DNA from: UBA288 sp050178135 | GTDB taxonomy: Archaea > Halobacteriota > Methanomicrobia > Methanomicrobiales > Methanospirillaceae | DNA: 64,000 nucleotides | Assembly: GCA_050178135.1 (NCBI GenBank) | Contig: JBFXGJ010000009.1 | Coordinates: 1 to 64,000 of the forward strand | Reading direction: 5' to 3' | In this document: positions 34,734 to 43,073 of the stretch, one piece after another | Layout: each line of letters begins with the position of its first letter | Position numbering within the stretch: position 1 is the stretch's first letter | The notes under the pieces: model-generated | What the model saw: only the letters and a program-made list of their open reading frames with translations | Databases searched by the model: none | What the model was told of the DNA's origin: nothing | Translations under genes and position numbers: made by a program

Positions 34734-35211
34734 AAAGGATGGGGCGAACAACGCTCTTCTGTTCACGACCAGAACGCCCGGCTCTTCATTCATCCAACGA
34801 CACCCGACGCAATTAAAATTTTCTCGAGGATTTTGTTCGACCGTCACCCGAACCCACCCATCCCGATTCCTGGACGACCACAGGCGCCACTGGACCGGAT
34901 GGACGGTTTCACACTTCAAGAGAGAAGAAGTACGGGTAGTGCTTTTTAACGTGCACCAGGGAGTCAGGTCATCCGACCAGGAGCAGCCGATAGACTCGGT
35001 CCTCGTCGACACCGAGGGTTTATCTTTCGGAGTCGATGATGACCGTCGGGTTGGAAATGACGGTCTGATGGGCTGTTGAGCCTCCATGAATGGGACACGG
35101 GCTGCCTGAGATCAGCCTGCGAACCAGGTGCCCGCGTGGTGCCGAGGGTCCTGGAAACGCGGGACAATGAGAAAGCATTTTTTATCGAGCCATTCCACGC
35201 ATGGTACGGCT
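34734..35211. other. Gap before helical-repeat protein, with its promoter
   Basis: About 478 bp with no convincing gene. GCATTTTTTATCG near 35178-35186 is a plausible TATA box about 29 nt before the ATG at 35212. An A/T-rich patch AATTAAAATTTTC lies near 34810. On the minus strand between about 34970 and 35085, two short reading segments are separated by a TAA; I could not match them to a family. Confidence 0.4.
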
Positions 35212-36402
35212 ATGCGCGGCGAACTCCTCTCGGATGCGATCGAGTACGAACGCCTCGACCTGCTCCGAAAGGATTTCGTCGGGTACATCTCCAGGCATCG
35301 GTCAAAGGTGGAGGAGAACCTTCCGGTCTTCTTCGGGCATGTGATCACGGCGCTTGAAAACTCGTTTCCCAACCTCTCCGACTCACACTTCGATGAGTTT
35401 ATCGACGCGATCAGTTTCAAGCTCCTCGATGACCCCAACCGACCCCTTACCCGCGATACTATAGAGCGTATTAAGAACAACGCACTCAGGGCGAAACGAG
35501 GAAGGGACAGTGCAAGCAACACGGACATCGTCGCGGGCCTGACGCTCTTCAAACACGGTGACTGGTATCACGCCGCCGAGTACCTTCGGGAACACACAAA
35601 GAACGACGCCGGGATCGGGATTGCCCTCGCGTACTGTTACTACCGGCTCGGACTGGAACGGAGCGAAAAAGCGGGCCCGCAGTATAGCGGGGGTTCGGAT
35701 ATCCGGGAGCTCGAGGCCCGCGAGGTGCTGATCGACCTTGGTCAGCAGGACACCCGTCTGCGAAGCCTCCATCACCAGGACCTGATGGAACTCGGGTTCC
35801 TTACCCGTCCGTTCTGGACCATGATCTTCGCCGCCCTCGAGTGGTTTCCCGGGGAGAAGTATTTTTTACGGATCGGACTTCAGCGAGCCCGCGAATCGGG
35901 AGATCTCGTGCGGCGAGAGCAACTGCTGAACATCGGGATCGAGCGGTTCTTCGATGACATGACCTTCCTTCGCGAGCTCTACGCCCTGAAGCTTGAGCAG
36001 CGCGATGGCGCCGGCGCCGCGGGAGTGCTCAAGCAGATGATGCAGCAGTCCCCCGGCGAGCTCGAACCGATCTACTACGGCCTGAAACTCTCGCTCCTCA
36101 CCACCCGGAGGATCACCTACTTCAGTTTCCGCCGGCTCGCGGTAACAAACGGGATGCCGCCCCACCTTCTCACCATCCTCGACTACGTCTTCTCACTCTT
36201 CTCGGAGAAGCCCGGGGAGGCGGTCGGCATCATGCGCGACCTCCGCCACGATCACCCCGAGCTCCTTTCGATCGAAACGGCGATGGAGTACCTTGCCCGG
36301 GATCTCTCTTCCGAGGACAAGAACAGGGCAAAGAGGGCGAAGAAGGCCCTCGTCGACATGGTCGATTACTACTGCATGGAATCGCTCGGAATCCCACACT
36401 GA
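35212..36402 (+). CDS. Helical (TPR-like) repeat protein, unknown function
   Basis: This protein of about 396 residues is almost entirely alpha-helical, with TPR-like pairs such as VAGLTLFKHGDWYHAAEYLREHT and IGIALAYCYYRLGL, and later LREQ-type helices. No catalytic motif or membrane segment is seen. The frame is open to 35128, but the ATG at 35212 is preferred because a T-rich TATA-like element lies about 29 nt upstream. It is probably a scaffold. The 3' end overlaps the convergent NOG1-type gene by 34 bp. Confidence 0.7.
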   Translation: MRGELLSDAIEYERLDLLRKDFVGYISRHRSKVEENLPVFFGHVITALENSFPNLSDSHFDEFIDAISFKLLDDPNRPLTRDTIERIKNNALRAKRGRDSASNTDIVAGLTLFKHGDWYHAAEYLREHTKNDAGIGIALAYCYYRLGLERSEKAGPQYSGGSDIRELEAREVLIDLGQQDTRLRSLHHQDLMELGFLTRPFWTMIFAALEWFPGEKYFLRIGLQRARESGDLVRREQLLNIGIERFFDDMTFLRELYALKLEQRDGAGAAGVLKQMMQQSPGELEPIYYGLKLSLLTTRRITYFSFRRLAVTNGMPPHLLTILDYVFSLFSEKPGEAVGIMRDLRHDHPELLSIETAMEYLARDLSSEDKNRAKRAKKALVDMVDYYCMESLGIPH

Positions 36403-37382
36403 TCCAGGGGAGGACGGTGGACGAGGAGTGCGTCCAGGACAGTATCCACCCCTTCACCGGTCGCGGACGACATCGAGAGACCCTCGCTGGATCGAACGAT
36501 GTCCGCCTTGCTACAGGCGACCAGGACCGGCACCAGGACGAGTGAACGGACCTCCGCGAGTAAGCGGTGCTGTTCGTCAAGCGAGAAACCGCAGTGTTCG
36601 CTTGGGTCGACAAGGAAGAGGCAGACATCGGCGATGTCCATCAAGGCGGTGAGTGCCTGCCGTTCGATCGGGTTCCGTTCTTCGGCTGGCCGATCGAGAA
36701 TACCGGGGGTGTCCACGAGCTGAATTCGCCCTTCCGGGGTTTCGCGGTGCCCGATGATCACTCCCTTCGTCGTGAACGGATATCCTGCCACATCGGGAGC
36801 CGCGGACGAGACGGCCCGGATGAACGACGACTTGCCGACATTTGGATAACCTGCAACGACGACTGTGAACTCGTCCGAGACGTGGGGGAGTTTTCGGAGC
36901 ACGTTCCGCGCATCGTTCAGGAACCGGAGTTCAGGGTCGATCTGGTGCACGATGGAGGCAATTCGGGCGACTGCCTTTCTCCGTTCATCAGAGACGACGT
37001 CGGCTCGGCGCATTGTTGAGGCGATCGTGTACCCCTTCTCGCGGACATGCCAGGCGGCCCAACCGACTGCTCCGAGCGCCTTCTTCATTCTGTCGATACC
37101 GTAGAGGATCTCGACCATGTGCTGATAGAACGGCGGCAGGGTATCCAGGTCCGGGAAATGCTGGAGGATCGAGACCAGACGGTCGTGGACTGATGCGGTG
37201 ACGGCACGCACGAACTCCTCGTTGGCACGGTCCTTGTTGTGTTTTTCCTTGCGTTTCTTCGCCGCTCGGCGGAACGAGACATCCAGGATCTCGTCGGCGG
37301 TGGGTATGGTGGGTGTCCGCTCAAACTGAAAACGGTTCACCTCGACCAGTGGGTCGAATGGGGGTGTTCTATCGTGCTCCAC
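36369..37382 (-). CDS. NOG1-type GTP-binding protein
   Basis: This 337-residue Obg/NOG1-like GTPase has an N-terminal helical domain (NOG1_N, about residues 1-160, with DEILDVSFRRAAKKRKEK) and a G domain with P-loop GYPNVGKSSF, DTPGILDRP (G3) and CSKAD (G4). Eukaryotic NOG1 acts in 60S assembly, and archaeal homologues are presumed ribosome biogenesis factors. The GTG start is placed by homology and has GGAGAG about 9 nt upstream. Upstream residues in the open frame are not family-like. Confidence 0.9.
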   Translation of the reverse strand: MEHDRTPPFDPLVEVNRFQFERTPTIPTADEILDVSFRRAAKKRKEKHNKDRANEEFVRAVTASVHDRLVSILQHFPDLDTLPPFYQHMVEILYGIDRMKKALGAVGWAAWHVREKGYTIASTMRRADVVSDERRKAVARIASIVHQIDPELRFLNDARNVLRKLPHVSDEFTVVVAGYPNVGKSSFIRAVSSAAPDVAGYPFTTKGVIIGHRETPEGRIQLVDTPGILDRPAEERNPIERQALTALMDIADVCLFLVDPSEHCGFSLDEQHRLLAEVRSLVLVPVLVACSKADIVRSSEGLSMSSATGEGVDTVLDALLVHRPPLDQCGIPSDSMQ

Positions 37383-37422
37383 GTCTCTCTCTCCTGTCGT
37401 TCTCTGTATGGCGCGACCTAGA

Positions 37423-38157
37423 TTACCTCTTCTCATCCATCCCGGAATGTGGGCACACGGTGACGCAGATAGAACACGGCATCGGCGCATGGCAGGCAGC
37501 GGCGTTCACCAGGGGTGAGACCACACGCGCGGCGATGCCGCCCTTTGCCGACCACCGAAGGACCCGGTTCAGGGGACCCGGGGTGAGAGAGGAGACGTTC
37601 CGGCATCGGAACGGATCCACCCCCCAGGGCCCGATCACACCTGCCGGGCATGCCGCCCAGCAGCGTCCGCACTCCAGGCAGCGGACCCTCTCGGGAGGAC
37701 GAACCAGCGGAAGGTCCGCGTCCGTCACCACGGCGCCAAGTGCTGCTCGGCAACCGCTGCCCGGTACGAGAAGAAGACCATTTCTTCCGATCGTACCGAT
37801 GCCGGCATCCGCAGCGAGGTCACGAAGCGACAGCATGCCGCGCATCTTCCCATCGGCCAGAAAGACGGGAAAGAAGACGGGCACGGCGACGGCGCGGGCG
37901 TCCTCGTCTTGAAGGTGTTGGACTTCCTCTTCCAGGAGGAGTTCAACAGCTCGAATCTCCTCCCGGAAGGCACGATTTCGTGAACGGACGGGCAGGCGGT
38001 AATGCCTGGACGGAATCTCGCGGGAAAAAACGATGAGACGCCGTCCCCACGGAAACCACCGGGTGGGATGGCGTTCTTTCGGCGCGTGCACGGAACCGAG
38101 ATCGACGACGGCCTTCCGGCATGACTCGAGCCGGTTGTCCATCCCGTTCGGCCCCAT
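37423..38157 (-). CDS. QueG-like 4Fe-4S double-cluster protein
   Basis: This 244-residue protein resembles the epoxyqueuosine reductase family. It has a conserved core LAADAGIGTIGRNGLLLVPGSG (about residues 113-134) and cysteine motifs CLECGRCWAACP and CSICVTVCP. Archaea do not make queuosine by QueG, so this may be an epoxyqueuosine-reductase-like ferredoxin protein with another reductive role. A second ATG in frame at 38142 gives an alternative start. FKBP lies 15 bp away on the same strand, upstream of it. Confidence 0.78.
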   Translation of the reverse strand: MGPNGMDNRLESCRKAVVDLGSVHAPKERHPTRWFPWGRRLIVFSREIPSRHYRLPVRSRNRAFREEIRAVELLLEEEVQHLQDEDARAVAVPVFFPVFLADGKMRGMLSLRDLAADAGIGTIGRNGLLLVPGSGCRAALGAVVTDADLPLVRPPERVRCLECGRCWAACPAGVIGPWGVDPFRCRNVSSLTPGPLNRVLRWSAKGGIAARVVSPLVNAAACHAPMPCSICVTVCPHSGMDEKR

Positions 38158-38172
38158 ACACGGGCGCCCCGG

Positions 38173-38850
38173 TCACTCCTCCTTCGCCGGCTCAGGCCTC
38201 TTCACGGTCTCGAGGAACTGGATCTCGGTCACTTCTGGAGCTGCCTCGAAGATGTCACGGACGATCGTCGGCTTCCAGAGGACCCACCGGCGGTCATAAC
38301 CGATGCCGGGAGGGAGCTGGAAAGTCAGGACTCCCGATTCGAACTGCTGTTCGAGTTCACGCCCCGAGTAGAGACGAACCAGGCCCAGGGCACGCTCGAT
38401 CCCATCCTGGATAAGATCGACTACGGTGAACCGATAGTGGAGGGTCTTTCCTGCAAGCTCGTTATTGTAATCGACGATCGCCCGGTTCCCGATGATATCC
38501 CGGACGATCCCCTCGCGGTTCTCGTTCTTGACGCGCGATCCGACCTGGACCTTCTCTCCGAAATTCTTCAGTGGGATACCCTCGACGAGGTCACGGCTGT
38601 ACTCACCGAAACCCTTCTCCGGCGGGACATCGATCTCGGCCTCATCACCGGGTTCGCATCCGATCAGGGCGTCATCGAGCCCGGGGATAACGTGGCCGCT
38701 ACCGACCCGGACAAGAATTGGACCGTAGGTCGCGGAAGAGTTCTCGATGCCGGCCTCTTTGGCCGCTTCGGCGTTGGTGGTGTCAAAAACGATATCGTCC
38801 ACCGACCCCGTATAATCCAGCCTGATGTAGTCTCCCTCTGCGATGGCCAT
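38173..38850 (-). CDS. FKBP-type peptidyl-prolyl cis-trans isomerase
   Basis: This 225-residue archaeal FKBP of the long type catalyses prolyl isomerisation and acts as a chaperone. The catalytic domain is split by an inserted IF/flap domain as in SlyD: VRVGSGHVIPGLDDALIGC (about residues 46-64), PPEKGFGEYS, then the insert VQVGSRVKNENREGIV, and NNELAGKTLHYRFTVVD. A C-terminal domain of about 80 residues follows. The start has GGTGA 6 nt upstream and a TTTTAATATA box behind it. It diverges from the CYTH gene. Confidence 0.93.
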   Translation of the reverse strand: MAIAEGDYIRLDYTGSVDDIVFDTTNAEAAKEAGIENSSATYGPILVRVGSGHVIPGLDDALIGCEPGDEAEIDVPPEKGFGEYSRDLVEGIPLKNFGEKVQVGSRVKNENREGIVRDIIGNRAIVDYNNELAGKTLHYRFTVVDLIQDGIERALGLVRLYSGRELEQQFESGVLTFQLPPGIGYDRRWVLWKPTIVRDIFEAAPEVTEIQFLETVKRPEPAKEE

Positions 38851-38915
38851 CTGCTCACCTTGACTATATTAAAACGCGATAAAGATACATAAAAGAGATC
38901 GATTGGGAGTCCAGT

Positions 38916-39458
38916 ATGATTGAGTTTGAACTGAAGGCACGCGTTGATACACTCTCACCCCTCCGAGACGCCCTCGAGGAACGTCACGCACATCTCGACT
39001 GCGCCCGCGTGGAGCAGGACCGGTATTACAACCACCCCTGCAGAGACTTCGGCGTCACCGACGAAGCCCTTCGTGTGCGAAGGGCTGGTACCGAGACGGT
39101 GGTCACCTACAAGGGAGCGAAGATAGCCGGCACCCGGCTCAAGGCCCGCGAAGAGCTGAACCTCATCATCGAGGACGGGGCTATCTTCGAAGAGGTGTTG
39201 GATAAGCTCGGGTTTCGACTGACGGCCGAGGTGACCAAGCAACGAGAGCTCTGGTCCCTCGAGGACGCATCGATCGCCCTCGACGATGTTGAAGGACTCG
39301 GCACGTACGCCGAGGTCGAGATCCTCGGGGAGCGGGACGATACAGAGGTCGAGGAGAGGGTGCACACTCTCGCCCGCGCACTCGGGATCGTGGGCACCCC
39401 CATCACCTCCTCGTATCTCGAACTGGTGCTGGAACACCGGAAGGGTTCGTCACCCTGA
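38916..39458 (+). CDS. CYTH-domain protein, CyaB-like
   Basis: This 180-residue class IV adenylate cyclase/thiamine-triphosphatase-like protein has the ExExK signature EFELKARV at residues 3-10 and further charged strands lining the tunnel (RVRRAG, TYKGAKI, AEVEILG). The family binds triphosphate ligands. In archaea both cyclase and triphosphatase or polyphosphate functions have been suggested. The ATG has GGGAG upstream and a TATA-like ATACATAAAAG before that. Confidence 0.87.
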   Translation: MIEFELKARVDTLSPLRDALEERHAHLDCARVEQDRYYNHPCRDFGVTDEALRVRRAGTETVVTYKGAKIAGTRLKAREELNLIIEDGAIFEEVLDKLGFRLTAEVTKQRELWSLEDASIALDDVEGLGTYAEVEILGERDDTEVEERVHTLARALGIVGTPITSSYLELVLEHRKGSSP

Positions 39459-39659
39459 ACCACAGCTCCGGTCGTGAACGTCGAAGGATCTGGACCTGTT
39501 TGGATGCCTGCCCTGGTGCGGGCTCCCCGGTTCCTCTACGTGCGAGAACAGACCTCGATCAATAAAGGGTCTGACTGACAGAAGAGCAGTGCGGATGGTG
39601 CGCTAAGCAAACAACCGAAAAGAAAGAAAAAGGTTCTACTGTTGACTTGACCCGTCGTT

Positions 39660-40304
39660 TCAGACGGTGATCAGCTCGACGGTAATCTCTTTTGCCACGT
39701 CTCCAAAGTGGATCATGGCGCAGTCCCCGTCGGAGGCCATTCCCGGGTTCACGACCTTGATACCTTCGAGGTCGGTCACACCGCGCTGCTCGTGGATATG
39801 AGCACAGCAGACAAGGTCGAACGCCTTCAGGTGTTTTAGGACACTCGTCGAACCGACGTGCTGGCCTTCGACCAGGTCAAGGGCTCCGAGGGGCGGACAG
39901 TGGGAGAGGAGGACATTGTGGACCGTCCTCTCCATCTTCGATACCGTCGAGGCGAGGATCTGGTCGATCTCTTCCTCCGAGAACTCGAACGGCGTCTGGA
40001 ACGGTGTCGGGTTCGAACCCCCGAGCCCCGCCACCGTGACCTTGCTCCCCAGGGAGATTCGAGACCCATGGAGCGAGACCGCGTCCGAATGCTCGAGCGC
40101 ATCGAGGATCTCACGGGGGTCGCAGTTTCCCGGGACCGCTACGCAGGGTATATCGATCCGGGAGAAGAGCCCTTCAACGGCGTCAACCGGGCCGAAATTT
40201 GTGATATCTCCGGCCACGATCATTGCATCGGCATTGAGGTCGAGGAACGACTCAATCTTGCCGAAGTTACCGTGGAGATCCGCGATAAGGAGGACATCCA
40301 TCAT
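39660..40304 (-). CDS. YfcE/MJ0936-type metallophosphoesterase
   Basis: This 214-residue calcineurin-like phosphodiesterase has all metal-binding blocks: IADLHGN (near residue 8), VAGDITNFG (near 36), VPGNCD (near 58), LSHCPP (near 134) and CAHIHEQRG (near 166). The size matches archaeal MJ0936-like phosphodiesterases acting on small cyclic or nucleotide diesters. The substrate is unknown. The start could be at 40304 or 40301. The gene is not close to its upstream neighbour. Confidence 0.9.
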   Translation of the reverse strand: MMDVLLIADLHGNFGKIESFLDLNADAMIVAGDITNFGPVDAVEGLFSRIDIPCVAVPGNCDPREILDALEHSDAVSLHGSRISLGSKVTVAGLGGSNPTPFQTPFEFSEEEIDQILASTVSKMERTVHNVLLSHCPPLGALDLVEGQHVGSTSVLKHLKAFDLVCCAHIHEQRGVTDLEGIKVVNPGMASDGDCAMIHFGDVAKEITVELITV

Positions 40305-40338
40305 ACTCCTCTAGTATTCGGGCGAAGAGTACAAAACC

Positions 40339-41436
40339 TTAACCCAGGAGATCGAGGGATCCTGTCGCCTTTCCGGCCAGCGTGAGCCTCCCGATCACCC
40401 GTCGTGCTGCGGGGATCGGGGGCCGGGGGACGAGAGCCGCGAGCGGCGTGCCCGGAAGGGGGACGAAACCGTGAACGTGGAGGTGACAGCCCCGTCCAGC
40501 CAGGTCGACAGCAAGAGAGAGCGTCTCCGCCTGCTCCTCGTTGGTCTCAAATGGAAACCCGAGGATCAGGTCGACCACGGGCACCAGGCCGTTGTCAAGG
40601 GTCCGCTCGACTGCCAGAAGTCCGTCGGCGACCGTGTGACCCCGCCCAAGTCTCCCAAGCACTCGGTCACTTCCCGACTGTATGCCGAAGTGGAGACGGC
40701 GGTTCTCACAGAATTCGGTCACCAGCTCGAGCGCTTCGTCAGTCACGAACTCGGGCCTGACCTCGCTCGGAAAGGTGCCGAACCAGATCCGGGCGTCGGG
40801 ACGCGAGAGACGCGTGAGAAGACGCCGGACCTTCTCGAACCGGGGCGTCCGGCCGTCGGAGCCGTAGGCGAATGCATTCGGGGTGACGAACCGAATATCA
40901 CCGAGCCGACGGGAGGCCTCCAGGCAGGCGTCGAGAGACCGGTGGCGCATCCCGCCGGGGAAGAGACGGGGAGTCTGGCAGAAGGCGCAGGACTGCGGAC
41001 ACCCGCGAGTGCACTCGATATAGCCTCGCCCCCTCGCGTATGCCGGATAGGCATCGAGGAGGACCGTGCTGTCGGTTGGGACGAGTCCCCTGGCGAATGT
41101 GGCCGTGCCGGGAACCGGGTCGTCCCGTCCCTCCTCGATCGCAGTAAGCAGGCGGACCAGGGTCCGCTCCCCCTCGCCGACCACGACATAATCCGCCTCG
41201 CGGCTCACCTCCGCCCAGCATGCGCTCGCTGAAGGGCCGCCGGCAACCGTGATACAATCGGCCGATGCAATCTCGCGGAGAAGAGACGGCATGTTCACCT
41301 GGTTGAGAGAATAACAGGTCACATGGTCAGCCGGTCCGTCACACTCCTCAAGAGAGAAACCGGCCTGATCCAGCGCCGCGGCCAGGACGACACGGGAATT
41401 GTGGGTGCCGGCGGACCGCCGCCAATTGACGCGCAT
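40339..41436 (-). CDS. B12-binding-domain radical SAM protein (TIGR04013 type)
   Basis: This 365-residue protein has an N-terminal Rossmann-like B12-binding-type domain (about residues 1-130, without an obvious DxHxxG motif) and a radical SAM domain with cluster motif CTRGCPQSCAFCQTP (Cys-x3-Cys-x3-Cys-type spacing CPQSCAFC, about residues 146-160). TIGR04013 proteins occur mainly in methanogens and have no assigned reaction. The ATG at 41436 starts at the family homology (MRVNWRRSAG); the earlier in-frame ATG at 41457 is possible. Confidence 0.87.
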   Translation of the reverse strand: MRVNWRRSAGTHNSRVVLAAALDQAGFSLEECDGPADHVTCYSLNQVNMPSLLREIASADCITVAGGPSASACWAEVSREADYVVVGEGERTLVRLLTAIEEGRDDPVPGTATFARGLVPTDSTVLLDAYPAYARGRGYIECTRGCPQSCAFCQTPRLFPGGMRHRSLDACLEASRRLGDIRFVTPNAFAYGSDGRTPRFEKVRRLLTRLSRPDARIWFGTFPSEVRPEFVTDEALELVTEFCENRRLHFGIQSGSDRVLGRLGRGHTVADGLLAVERTLDNGLVPVVDLILGFPFETNEEQAETLSLAVDLAGRGCHLHVHGFVPLPGTPLAALVPRPPIPAARRVIGRLTLAGKATGSLDLLG

Positions 41437-41506
41437 GGACGAATCGTACCATCTCATCGACAGGGTTTATCTCCGTCGGTGGACCATACCCGTCTGGGTA
41501 CTTCTC

Positions 41507-41962
41507 ATGGAACAACTCTCCGTGCAACTTGACTTCACCGAGTTACCTGACGTCCATACCTGCCGGGGGAGGGGACTCTCCCCCCGCATTCGCCTCGGAG
41601 AGCTCGATCCCCGGGTGAGATCGCTCGCCGTTATCGCGATCGACCCCTTCGAGCCGGGCTGCTCGTTCGTGATCTGGCTGGCTGCCGGGATCCCGCCAAC
41701 ACAGGATATACCGCCGGGGATACCCGCTGAACCTGTGACCATCTCTCCGATCAGGGCGATCCACGGAACTGGAGATGGAGGTCGGATCGGCTGGCAACCA
41801 CCCTGTGCAGCCCCTGATGAGCCGCCGCACCAGGTGACGATCAAGGTCTATGGCCTGGACAACGAACCGGAGCTCGAACCCGGGTTCGACCGGAATGAGA
41901 TCGTGGCGATGATGAAGGGGCACATCGTCCAGTTCGGTGCCACGATTGCACTGGTCCGGTGA
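41507..41962 (+). CDS. PEBP (YbhB/YbcL) paralogue with altered ligand site
   Basis: This 151-residue phosphatidylethanolamine-binding-protein-like protein is tandem with a second copy. It keeps the fold (SLAVIAIDPFEPGCSFVIWL; GTGDGGRIGW). The ligand-pocket signature DPDAP reads DPFEP, and the GPCPPSGKVHRY block reads QPPCAAPDEPPHQV, so the His and Asp of the classical anion pocket are changed. It may have lost or switched its ligand. The ATG at 41507 is placed by homology. Confidence 0.82.
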   Translation: MEQLSVQLDFTELPDVHTCRGRGLSPRIRLGELDPRVRSLAVIAIDPFEPGCSFVIWLAAGIPPTQDIPPGIPAEPVTISPIRAIHGTGDGGRIGWQPPCAAPDEPPHQVTIKVYGLDNEPELEPGFDRNEIVAMMKGHIVQFGATIALVR

Positions 41963-42016
41963 GGACAAAGGCATCATGTTTATCCTCTCAGCAATCCAGT
42001 CCCTCGAAGAGGCACG

Positions 42017-42472
42017 ATGAAACAGCTGAATGTGAAATTACCGATCACACATTTTCCATCGAACTATACGTGTGACGGAGCCGACATTTCTCCGGCGATC
42101 GAGGTCTATGGGATCGAGGACAACGTTCGGTCGCTGGCGCTCGTCCTGAATGATCCAGATGCACCCCGCGGATCCTTCGTCCACTGGCTCTGCTGGAACA
42201 TGGAGGTGGTCTCGATCATACCCGAGGACATCCCGAAGGAGCCCGAGGCGACCTTTCCTATCAGGCTCCGCCAGGGGACCAACGACTTCGGGAGGATAGG
42301 GTACGGCGGACCCTGTCCCCCGAGCGGAAAGGTCCACCGGTACGACTTCAAGGTCTATGCCCTCGATGGGATGCTCTCGCTCGCCCCCGGAGCCAGGCTT
42401 CCGGCTCTTGCCGAAGCCATGCAGGGACGGGTACTCCAGTTCGGCGAGGCGAACGCCCTCTATGGCCGCTAG
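42017..42472 (+). CDS. PEBP (YbhB/YbcL) family protein
   Basis: This 151-residue PEBP-like protein has the intact pocket motifs LNDPDAPRGSFVHWL and YGGPCPPSGKVHRYDF. The family binds phospholipid head groups or small anions, and its prokaryotic role is unclear. It lies 54 bp downstream of its degenerate paralogue and overlaps the convergent tbp gene by 4 bp through their stop codons. Confidence 0.9.
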   Translation: MKQLNVKLPITHFPSNYTCDGADISPAIEVYGIEDNVRSLALVLNDPDAPRGSFVHWLCWNMEVVSIIPEDIPKEPEATFPIRLRQGTNDFGRIGYGGPCPPSGKVHRYDFKVYALDGMLSLAPGARLPALAEAMQGRVLQFGEANALYGR

Positions 42473-43023
42473 AGGAGACCCAGCTTCTTCAGGTCACTGA
42501 TAATGCGCTCAACCGCTCGCTTCGCATCACCGGTATTCTTGCCACCGGTGATGATCAGTTTCCCCGAGCCGAAGAGGAGCAGGACCACCTTGGGATCCTC
42601 CAGGCGGTAGACCAACCCGGGGAATTGCTCGGGCTCGTACTCGATCCGGTCGAGGTTGAACCCCACGGCGATCTTGTTGAGGTTGATCGTCGAGCCAAGA
42701 TCGGCGGAGGTCACGATGTTCTGGATCTTGTAGGTGAGCTCGTCGGGGATCGTGACATCGAGCGATCGAAGCAGATCGCCAAGGATCGCCAATCCCCGGT
42801 CGAGGCTCTCGACAGACTTCGCGCCGGTCAGGACGACTTTTCCCGAGTTGAAGATGAGGGCCGCGATCTTCGGGTCCTTCATCCGGATCACAACGCCCGG
42901 GAAACGCTTCTTGTCGTACTCGGCTCCCTCGATGTTCGACGCGATGCTCGGCAGGTCGAGGGCGTCGGTCACCTTGGCCGAGGCGACAATATTCTCGATG
43001 CGCAGGGACTCCTCCGGCTTCAT
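42469..43023 (-). CDS. tbp: TATA-box-binding protein
   Basis: This 184-residue TBP has two imperfect repeats (about residues 7-92 and 98-182), each with the core sheet motifs: FPGVVIRMKDPKIAALIFNSGKVVLTGAK and FPGLVYRLEDPKVVLLLFGSGKLIITGGK. The paired Phe/Leu intercalating residues and the Asn residues of the saddle are present. It recruits TFB and RNA polymerase to archaeal promoters. The start ATG at 43023 has a strong A/T-rich TATA element about 32 nt upstream. Confidence 0.96.
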   Translation of the reverse strand: MKPEESLRIENIVASAKVTDALDLPSIASNIEGAEYDKKRFPGVVIRMKDPKIAALIFNSGKVVLTGAKSVESLDRGLAILGDLLRSLDVTIPDELTYKIQNIVTSADLGSTINLNKIAVGFNLDRIEYEPEQFPGLVYRLEDPKVVLLLFGSGKLIITGGKNTGDAKRAVERIISDLKKLGLL

Positions 43024-43050
43024 GCTAGTTTATATACATAACTTAAAGAA

Positions 43051-43063
43051 TTTAAATATATTT
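43051..43063 (-). promoter_or_regulatory. TATA element of tbp
   Basis: The A/T-only stretch TTTAAATATATTT lies about 28-40 nt before the tbp ATG on the minus strand and directly follows the acs stop codon. A further TATATA lies at about 43030-43036. Together they are the most A/T-rich promoter in the window. Confidence 0.55.
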
Positions 43064-43073
43064 GGGTTGTGGA

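Noticed and set aside
34964..35090. Short minus-strand reading segments with coding-like third bases, broken by TAA
   Set aside because: Under 40 codons in total, with no family resemblance; high-GC third positions also arise by chance here.
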